Shown here: positions 56,167 to 64,000 of the stretch, piece by piece
Position numbering within the stretch: position 1 is the stretch's first letter
How the letters are laid out: each line of letters starts with the position of its first letter
Origin: Turritopsis dohrnii
Taxonomy: Eukaryota; Cnidaria; Hydrozoa; Anthoathecata; Oceaniidae
Reading direction: 5' to 3'
NCBI GenBank assembly: GCA_027922465.2
Contig: BQMF02000280.1
Location: forward strand, 310,001 to 374,000
DNA: 64,000 nucleotides
Made by a program: the position numbers and the translations under genes
The notes under the pieces: model-generated
What the model was told of the DNA's origin: nothing
The model's input: the letters and a program-made list of their open reading frames with translations, nothing else
The model's database searches: none

Positions 56167-57429
56167 TGCAGATTTTACCTTTTGGGAATGCATAGTTCAA
56201 CGAATTAAGAGTTGTCAATTTATATAAGCGTTCACCCTTCAAGATTGAACATTTTAAAGCGTGACCCAGCATGGTTGGGGGGAGGTTTACCTAACCTACT
56301 TTTCCGCGAGTGAGAAGAAAAAGCATAAGCGTATTTTTCGACGCAATTCCAACACATAAATTTGTTATAATATCACATTTTATTTTAAAATTTCAAATTA
56401 AAATATCTACAAATAACCCTTAGTTTTCACGCTTCTCGGCCTGTCTCAGATGTCTACAAACTCTAGAAATGTAGAGTAAAAGTATACAATACAGTTAAAA
56501 TGAAAAAACATAGCAAAATAAAAAACACCTATTCTTCAGGCAATAAATAACAGTAAAGCTTTAAGTCGTGACCTGTTGCAGCCATGCGGCTTGTTCTTTT
56601 TAACGACAGGACCTCAAAAGATGGATTATGAAGAAGAGAATCAAATTAAATTTCATACGAAAAAGACTAAAAGAAATTGAAACTCTTGCTCAAATCAAAA
56701 GTTATAAGTTTCTATAATACTCGTTTGTTTGAATCAATCCTCACAAAAACCGAACGATTAATTGGCGACCACTAAAAACTGATGTAAAAATTAGCCCCTA
56801 AAGATTTGCTGCAAAACAGTTTCAGGAATCTAAAAAAATATAAAAATATGCTTGCTTCTATAAACAGTAAATAAATAATAATGTAAAGTCTGTTCACGAT
56901 AAGTGTGCACTATTTCTTATTTTGCCTCTAACTATTTAAGGAATACTTCAATCATAATGAATTTGGTATCGTTAAAAAGGTATTAATGAGTGGAATAGTT
57001 TGAAATGAAAAGTTTTTTGAAAAATTTCTATACTAGAGCATGGAAATGAACAATATCGAGAAATAAAATAATTGATAACGTTGGTTTCAGTCCCTCAAAG
57101 CACGACGAAATAAGCAGTTGTCGTAATATAGAGCATAGTATTTTATACATTTCTAGAGCAAAGAAGTAAACAAATGTCAAGCAAAAAAATAAACAAACAT
57201 CAAGTAAAAGAAGTAGTCGAGTAAAAACACCAAAACATTCGAATAATCGACGAATCAATTTGAAAGTTGTTTCAGTCCTTTAAATTTAAAGAACGACGTA
57301 ATATCGATGTCGAATGTTTAGAGTATAGAAATAAACAAATATCAAGTGATAAAAAATGGTCAAGTAAAAATTCTAATCAATCAATTTGATAGTTTTGGAA
57401 ATGGTGTTAGTTTCTGTCCTTCAAAGCAT
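56167..57429. other. Non-coding stretch between the MITEs and the Ginger relic
   Basis: No gene is visible. Only a lone end of the AAAGTCTGTTCA MITE family at 56884 can be recognised. Two similar AT-rich paragraphs (57005-57250 and 57255-57425) look like an old duplication. Confidence 0.45.
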
Positions 57430-58234
57430 GAAATGAGATGAGCACGCATTTTATCGACGTCAAATGTTGCATCAATTGGTGATTTTCCATCTAAAAGCTC
57501 AGCTGCAAAAGCGATTGGAAAAAGTCCACAATTAAAACCATCAGGTTGTCTTTGAACTTCAAGAAAAGAGAAAATCTCCCTTCCTGGGAAGTAGTTTTTG
57601 TACAGTGATAGAATCGCTTTCTCGAAGAACGTGTTAGGGTGTGGTTTAAACTATCACATACTTGAACTCGTCCATTGGAACAAAAGCTCAAGAACCAATG
57701 ATTACGACTTTTGTGTAAGAGTTGTACGTGTTCTTCATCGACTGCTTGAAACGGCTCGATTTCTCTCCTTGATGAATTGAGGACAGTTTGGAAGGTTGAG
57801 GATGTTCCTATCTCTTCGCAAATTAATTTTTGAGCAGCGTCCAACAAGTTATCAATCAGCCATTCATCCTTTGAAAGTAAAATGTTATTATCTTCATGGC
57901 TTAAGATGTACAAGCGGTTATGTAGCCATTCATTTGATTTCAATTGAGGCTCGGAAATGGGCGCGTTTGATTTCTTCCTCCAGAAGATTCTGTCGATATA
58001 GAACCAACTGAATCTCTGCTTTTCGAGAATGAGCCAGGATGACTTCCACTTCTTGTGTGCAATGGTATTTTTCACAGCATCAATTGCACCACTGCTAGGA
58101 CCAAAATGACGTGAAAGCTTATTTACGCTAACTTTAACTTTGTTTCCAAACGCTGAGAAGGAGGCAAGTTCGTTGTCGTAAAAGTCAAGATACACTGTAG
58201 GTAAAATTTCGTTTTTCAGTGGATAAACGAAATC
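57430..58234 (-). pseudogene. Ulp1/C48-like cysteine protease module of a Ginger1-type transposon
   Basis: The main frame (58195-57491) contains DEWLIDNLLDAAQKLICEE and EEHVQLLHKSRNHWF (catalytic His166), then VQVCDSLN (Asp181). A one-base frameshift near 57550 moves the last part into another frame, which reads VQRQPDGFNCGLFPIAFAAE, giving the Gln and the catalytic Cys in NCG. His-Asp-Gln-Cys in this order and the 'W..D..L.AAQ.L' opening are typical of Ulp1-like proteases carried by transposons. The frame is continuous with the upstream F-box segment across a single TAA. Broken, but all catalytic residues survive. Confidence 0.72.
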
Positions 58235-58570
58235 TTAAAATTTAGAACACGTGTTGAGTACGGATTTGTAGGATGTGATATCATTTGTGATTTCTAGCTT
58301 TAAAATCATCATGACTAATTCAATCGGCAGACGGTCGAAGTAATTTATTTTTGATCTTAATTTGAGCTGATCGGTTGGAACAGTTTCCGATTCGAGTTGA
58401 TCGGTTGGAACAGTTTGCGATTCGAGTTGATCGGTTGGAACAGTTTGCGATTCGAGTTGATCGGTTGGAGGAATTTGCGATTCAATTTGATCGGTCGGAG
58501 GAGTTTGCAATTCCAGCTGATTGGTTGGAGGAGTTTGCGATTCGATTTGATCGGTTGGAGCGGACGACGG
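58235..58570 (-). pseudogene. Repeat-rich linker with F-box-like motif, between integrase and protease of the Ginger1 relic
   Basis: On the minus strand, seven degenerate decapeptides of the type TDQLESQTVP are followed by FDRLPIELVMMILKLEI and YKSVLNTCSKF. The latter has the LPxELxxxIL pattern and spacing of an F-box, the Skp1-binding motif of ubiquitin-ligase adaptors. A TAA follows, and the reading continues in frame into the protease module. An F-box upstream of a Ulp1-like protease in one transposon polyprotein would be unusual. The F-box call rests on about 45 residues and is tentative. Confidence 0.5.
58364..58570. repeat. 30-bp minisatellite, about 6.5 units
   Basis: The unit GAGTTGATCGGTTGGAACAG plus TTTGCGATTC is repeated with progressive divergence to the right. 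The 30-bp period keeps the minus-strand frame, so copy-number change would not break the protein. It encodes the decapeptide repeat. Confidence 0.85.
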
Positions 58571-58589
58571 GTTGGCTTCTAGGCTGGAC

Positions 58590-59878
58590 TTGTCTTCATG
58601 AAAATGGCTTTATTAGAGAAACATTGTATTTTGTTTTCAAAGTTACTCCCTTTGAGTTTTTAAGTTCACACAAACCTTTTGTTTAAATTGATTCCAATGT
58701 GTACGGGCCAATCTATTTGTAGCTAAATCGTCTGCCTTTTCGGTCTTGGCGTTTTAAATTTTGAAGAAGAACAATTGAGCCGATGGGTACAGTTGTTTCT
58801 GGTTTTCCATGACATTTGTCATAGTCTTTCCGTTGTTTTTCTTGCGCTTTTTTAATGTTTTTACCAGCTTGTATATGTGTAAGTTCACGGAGCTTCACTG
58901 TCGAAGCAGAAACATCTCTAAAGGTTTCATAGTCATACGGAGTATCTTCATTAATACTACGGGTAAGATCATACTTTACATCAATTATAAGTGTTGATAG
59001 GCGAATAAACATCAACTGAAATGGCGAATACTTTGTTGAAGAATGAGTGCTAACGCGGTGCGAGAAGAGAATGCCGTCGATAACGCCAGGCCATTTGGTA
59101 GGATTTTCTTCTAAAACTTTGACTAGAGATTCTTTTATGGTTCGGTTCTGTCGTTCACAAAGACCATTGGCTTGGGGATGGTACGATGGGTTACTTTTTG
59201 TTCTGTGCCTGTAAGTTGTTGTAGATTTTTAGAAACTTCGTTTACGAATTCTCTTCCCTGGCCATTTATTTGTATTTGGAAACATCCGTGACGACAAATC
59301 ATTTTCTACAAGAACCTGGCAACGGTATGAGCCGACTTATCCTTTACAGGTGTTGCCTCCGACCATTTGGAAAAATAGTCAATTAGAACAATCAAATGTT
59401 TGTATCCATCCACTTCAGGAAGATTGCATAAGTCGATTCCGACTTGCTTCATAACTTGACTCTCTATGGGAATGCTTTGAAGATCAGGTGAAATTGTTTT
59501 TGCTATTTTCCCGTGTTGCTGACACTTCTTACAGACATTAATGTAGTCTTTCACGTCTTCTACAATACCGTGCCAGTAGAATCTTTCTGCGGTTTTCTTA
59601 TGCGTAGAATCACGTCCACGGTGGCCACTCAAAGCAATAGGCTCCGGATTATCATTAAGTCCCTCGTGGGTGTCGTGTATGATCATAGTTTTCCTATCCT
59701 TTTCAAAAATAACTCTTCGTGATTTTTTAAAAGTCAAATGGCCATCAACAATTGAAAAGTTCTTACACGCTTTCCTGAAATTTCGCTTTTGACCCTTGCC
59801 ATTTATTTCAACTGGATAAGTTCCATCTCGCTTATACACTTCGACATCTTTCAAATCAACGTGTTTGGTCGCCATCAT
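58590..59878 (-). pseudogene. Ginger1-type DDE integrase with GPY/F module, decayed
   Basis: Order on the minus strand: a zinc-binding domain (His residues in IIHDTHEG and SGHRGRD, then Cys116/Cys119 in CKKCQQ), and the integrase core with the first Asp at VGIDLCN (149). An in-frame TAG follows at the end of VARFL. Next comes INGQGREFVNEVS, where the second catalytic Asp is expected but Gly is found, then a frameshift. The core resumes with GLCERQNRTIKESL (catalytic Glu), then a linker, and after another TAG an IGPYTL...YNVSLIKPF GPY/F module. No reverse transcriptase is found upstream, and the downstream Ulp1-like module fits Ginger1 DNA transposons (relatives of host KRBA2/GIN proteins) better than a Gypsy retroelement. 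Non-functional. Confidence 0.75.
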
Positions 59879-60009
59879 GACTTCACTAACTGAAGATATT
59901 CCACGAGGTCACATTTTTCAAAACATTCGAATTTTTCTTAACAGAGTTCCAAACATTCGAATTTGTTAATGTAGAGTCTTTTTCAGAATCTGAAGGAGGG
60001 GAACCTTCT

Positions 60010-60180
60010 TTCCTGGGAAATAAGTACTCCCTTAAATAGATTTACTAAATACAGTATTAAATAGAGTACAAATTTTCCAGAGGGATATCAATTTCCTAGG
60101 AAAAAAGTACTGGAGAGTATATTTTTCCTGGGAAACAAGTACTCCGGGAGTACTTTTTTCCGGGGAGTACTTATTTTCTG
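60010..60180. repeat. Cluster of CCTGGGAAANAAGTACT motifs with small palindromes
   Basis: The motif TTTCCTNGGAAANAAGTACT occurs about four times between 60009 and 60170 in both orientations, including the palindrome GTACTCCGGGAGTAC. It could form cruciforms and may be a decayed foldback element. No gene. Confidence 0.5.
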
Positions 60181-62281
60181 TTACACCGGGCATTATATGA
60201 TAGTACTTAAGTAAGTAAGTATTCTTACTTGGAAAGGTAATTACTAGTTGACAGTAGTCTCATCCTTGCTTGACAATCGTGCCCTCTGACAAAAATTTGA
60301 ACCGCTCAAATCTCATCGAGATGAACATAAAGATTAAGTGTTTGTACGACCATAACGACAACCGAATTCTTCGTCCACGACCAATGAGTGATATATTTTA
60401 CGGCGATCTCGATTTTAGCGAACAGTATACGAGAAGCGACTTTGTAGATCATAAAACGCCAGCAAATTTACAGACTATAGACCAAGAAAGTGAACTCAAC
60501 ACTTAAAGAATCCAGACCACGAGCTAAAAGTCACTCGGGTGTCTACTCCAATATACAGAGACAGGAAAAACTGGCTACCAATGGGCATTCCAGTCCTAGT
60601 CACGTGTCATCTAGTCGACCGGTCATCACTCTTAGTATCGGTGACAACTTATGAAAAGAGAAAACACAATAACCCGAATCTCGTCGTGATTTGTTCGGTA
60701 ACGGTCGAATTTGTAAAGTTCAACATTTTACATTAGTGGAGGGATATTTTGATTAGGAAACATGGAAACTTAGGCCAACAAATGAATTATATACATGTGA
60801 TATTCTCTACTTCAAAGGTTGTGTATGCAAAAGGAAACTATTTTTCGGTAAATTTACTTAACGCAAAAAAATTCACAGTGTCTAACAGTTAAGGACAGAC
60901 AGAACCAGTAACAAGGGTTAGGGTAGAAGGGTTAGGGCTTTTAGTTTTAGTTTTAAAGAATAATCATCTTTAGCAAGTTATCAATCAAGCCATATGAATA
61001 CAAGTTTTCCAGGCGTTACTTGGAAAAACTATATCCAGAAAAGTCGTCAAGGTGTCAAATGGAATTGTAAAAAAGCGTTGATCATTTTCATTCTTGTAAT
61101 AAAACAACGTTACTGGTATAAAATGGGCTACACGGTGAAATGCATTTTGGGAAGACTAATACAACTTGTATGCTTGATGTACACGGTTAGTTGGCTATCT
61201 TTTGAAACAAACATATTGGTAAGCGCTGACAGCATGCCCTATGTTGGTGTTTTCAATTATTCAAATAGGTTATATTTGAATAATTAAAAAGTTTTAAAGT
61301 TTTATGGGGCTGCAGGCCCTCTAATATTTTTGGGTTGAAAAAAAAATTTTTTTAAAACACTAAAAAGCTAGAATTTGGAATGTTTTTAAGAAAAATTGAA
61401 GTAAAGTATTATTAGGGAAAACTTTTCATAAGGGGGCTCCGACCCCTAAAATCCCTGCTTGTGGGTTTACAGCGCCCTCCCCGACCCTGCTCAAAATATT
61501 TTCTCGCTCGCTTTGCTCGCTCAATTTTTTTTAGCCCCCTCAATATTTTTGAAGAAGTTACGGCCCTGTCTTTACATTTCCAAGTTTTGATTGGAGCTCA
61601 TCAATAGTATTATGTTCATGGTTGGTACATGCACGACCAGACCATGAAATGAATGAATCAAGCAGTGACAGAAGCAATCAAATACACAATAATAAGAAAT
61701 AGACCTTTTCGTGAATTACGTCGTAAGAAGCAACGTCTATTTTTCAAGATGAATATTAATGACGTTTGCGCTGTTTACAAAAAGAAACCTGAGGGAAAAT
61801 TTTTTCGCAAAATTCTTTTATTAAGGTTAAGCACTTAGAGGCGATGGTTGTAATGATGAAATTTATGAAAACGTCTATTGTCCTGTTTGAAAAAGATACT
61901 TCGGGCCTATAGAAGAATAAATGCTTATTATGTTAGCAACCTACAAACATGTTTCAATTTTTGAAGAGAAAATCATTTAAATGACACATTCATCCGTCTT
62001 GTTAATGACAATGTTTATACAATATGTCATGACAATAGATTTCTTAGATATCGTCAGTGAAGAACAATCAAATAACATAAGTATTTTTGACTAGCTAGAC
62101 GTCATGGAGAAACAGTAATGGCATCTGCTTTTCAATTCATCATTAATTTTGGTTAGTTTGCTTTCAATTTTAAATTGTCTTAAAGTTAAGAAATAACTAC
62201 AACTTTACGTTAAGTTCTGAGGTGTGATAGTGTGTTTTCTAGTTTTTGGGAACCCAAAAAAAATTAATCTCTCCATTTTAG
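60181..62281. other. Non-coding stretch
   Basis: I find no exon I can support. Short open frames (for example 60994-61287) have neither splice context nor a known domain. Confidence 0.45.
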
Positions 62282-62449
62282 AAAAAGATGGACATACAAG
62301 AAGTCGTCGCGATGTTGAATATTTAACTAAAAGAGTTTATTCAATAAAAATTAAGAACGTTACATGGAATGACTGCGGTGAACTTAGCTGCATGGCGAAA
62401 AGCACTTTGACGAAGACTAATGCAACTGGATCGATGTTCGATGAACATG
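62282..62449 (+). CDS. Internal exon encoding the second half of an Ig-like domain
   Basis: The acceptor CATTTTAG and donor CATG|GTAGGT enclose 168 nt, exactly 56 codons, with phase-1 boundaries on both sides, the usual phase for Ig exons. The reading contains RVYSIKIKNVTWNDCGELSC, i.e. the L-x-I-x-x-V/A-x-x-x-D-x-G-x-x-x-C pattern of an I-set Ig domain's E-F strands with its second Cys. Tyr before the Cys is replaced by Leu. The first half of the domain and the rest of the gene were not found in the window and may lie to the right. Likely a surface or secreted protein. Confidence 0.6.
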
Positions 62450-62889
62450 GTAGGTTTTAGATAATATCACCTTTTTTCAACAATACTGTGCAAGAAACGA
62501 AGGAAACAAAGTCATGCGTGTAATTACCAATTCAAAAAAAATTCACTTACTCTTTAATAACAAAACCTCTAACACGATCAAAAAATATCTAAAACTATAC
62601 ATTTATAATTTCAAGGTATTAAGTCAGTGTTTTTTTAAGTGGGCGAAATTATCAATCTCTGAACGGTTTTTTTTTCAGTCAGATTATTTCAAATATCCAA
62701 TAACAAAAGCATAAAAAACTTCATGTTAATTTTTATCCGTTCATGCCGTCACCAACCAAGAAGCAAATAGTGGCTGTATTCACGGAGTTGATAACGATAT
62801 ATAGCCATTTACTCGCTATACCTCAGTCAAGAGGTCGATATGCCTTTACCGGAAATGGTTCAGTTCGTTCCGTAGTATAGGAAAACCAA

Positions 62890-63200
62890 AAGTTTTAAAA
62901 GTAATGCAAGATTCCACAGAGATTATGGATGCTTTCACACGGCTTGGAGAACATGCAACACATCAACGACACATCATTGTTTGAGGTATATGCAAACTGT
63001 ATGCTTGAAATGTGAAAATGTCAACGAAGCCAGGTACGCAAAGTTTACATCGGCAAAGATCACACCCCCTCCACAAAAGGTTCGTCACACCAGAGATGCG
63101 TTGCTCTGTCATTGCAAGCGTGTTTCCTTCGTAACATCTATGGTTCGAACTGCTCCCTTTCCATCCAGCGGATGATTTTGCCACCAGATGATGTACTACA
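62890..63200 (+). pseudogene. Relic of a repeat-associated protein
   Basis: In two frames the sequence reads STEIMDAFTRLGEHATHQ and then VNEARYAKFTSAKI followed by HTRDALLCHCKRVSFVTSMV. The 'VNEAR...F...ALL.H.KR..F' spacing recalls a C-terminal module of multi-copy cnidarian proteins that I associate with transposons. Stops and frameshifts show it is dead. Weak call. Confidence 0.3.
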
Positions 63201-63526
63201 ACTGATTTTATACAACTAAAAGAAATCAGCTTGTCAAAAAGAAACTGCTTCCTGTTTGTTCCACGGTCTCCCCCTCTGTGTACAGATATACACGGGTTTT
63301 TTTATAAGGAACCTTTGTGGTGGGGCTGAAGCTGAAGTTCCTTATTTTTTGAAAGAGTTTGAGCCTCACAGTTCCTTAATTAGTTCCTTATTTTTTTCAA
63401 CAAGGTCTTAGAAGAATATAAAGTCACATACACTGACAACACCACAGACTTTATCCGTAAAATTGATATAGACGACATTGATTTAATTCTTTGCAACTGA
63501 CCATTGATAATTTGCGTTGTACATAA

Positions 63527-64000
63527 TTGCCCCCGCAGCGAACGTAAGCGAGCGAGGAGGCATAGTAGTTTCACGAGATAGGCGAATGTCAGTTTCCGAT
63601 TTTGTTCTTCATGCACATCATCATCATCTTAATCCTCCAACTTTCGTGTTGACGTTACACACGTTGGAATACAATTATTAGCTGACTTTGCTTTTTTCCC
63701 GTTTCAAAGCATGGTGCTGTAAGTGGGAGAGACAGAATGTTTTTTTCGTATCTCTTTCCTAATTTATTATCATATTATACTATGTTATTTAAGAAAATCG
63801 TATGCTAAAATTGCTTAGACATTTTTCGAGTTACTTTTGTGTTGTTTCAGTGAAGTGAAGAAGGATTTTGAAGCACAGCTTGAAATCCGAAATTTTGCCA
63901 ACCATACATTTTATTTCTGTATATATTTTAACTCTAAATTTTTCTTTCAATAATTTTGTTTAATGCACTGATTTTTGGCGGATCTTGCCTTCAAAAGATT
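63527..64000 (+). repeat. Foldback-type element, left end and interior, running off the window (copy 6)
   Basis: Starts with the full terminus TTGCCCCCGCAGCGAACGTA and follows copy 4 closely through the terminal repeat and the AAGGATTTTGAAGCACAGCT interior to the window edge. The other end should lie 1-1.5 kb beyond. Confidence 0.75.

Noticed and set aside
60915..60936. GGGTTAGGG-like telomere repeats
   Set aside because: Only about three imperfect copies; chance occurrence is likely.
1..64000. CRISPR array, bacterial operons or phage
   Set aside because: No regularly spaced repeats of that kind. Introns, SINE-like units and Pol III boxes show a eukaryotic nuclear genome.

Overview
The window is animal nuclear DNA: AT-rich, with intron-split genes, no operons and a dense load of transposon relics. 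The mix (transglutaminase, TMEM26-like protein, rhodopsin-class GPCR, THAP finger, Crypton, Ginger1 and Penelope-like elements, many MITEs) fits a cnidarian best. That assignment is inference from gene and repeat content, not from a marker gene.

Layout. 1-3.5 kb: one copy of a recurring foldback-type repeat, then the last exons of a TMEM26-like membrane protein. 6.4-24.0 kb: a complete 12-exon transglutaminase gene on the + strand. Its exons sum to 687 codons with all phases consistent, the Cys/His/Asp triad is intact, and one intron is of the rare GC-AG class. Its long introns hold a decayed Crypton recombinase, tRNA-derived SINE-like units, a protease relic and MITEs. 24-36.3 kb: a THAP-finger exon, a tRNA-like gene, a C2H2 protein of unknown family, and an intact single-exon GPCR with two broken copies of its N-terminal region nearby. 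36.5-44.8 kb: nested foldback elements and MITEs, several with readable insertion footprints.

44.85-54.45 kb is the highlight. Four almost identical Penelope-like retroelement units lie as a head-to-head pair of tandem dimers, with both 3' ends outward. A single ~13-15 bp target-site duplication flanks the whole 9.6 kb block, so it looks like one insertion event. Every inter-unit spacer folds on paper into a type I hammerhead ribozyme (five copies), which suggests a multimeric or circular RNA template.

55-60 kb: two MITE families and a decayed Ginger1-type transposon on the - strand, running integrase, GPY/F module, a 30-bp minisatellite with an F-box-like segment, then a Ulp1-like protease. 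60-64 kb: sparse sequence with one Ig-type exon and the start of another foldback element.

How the genes work together: the transglutaminase, TMEM26-like protein, GPCR and Ig exon look like independent host genes. Almost everything else is mobile DNA in different stages of decay, so the window records successive, sometimes nested, insertions.
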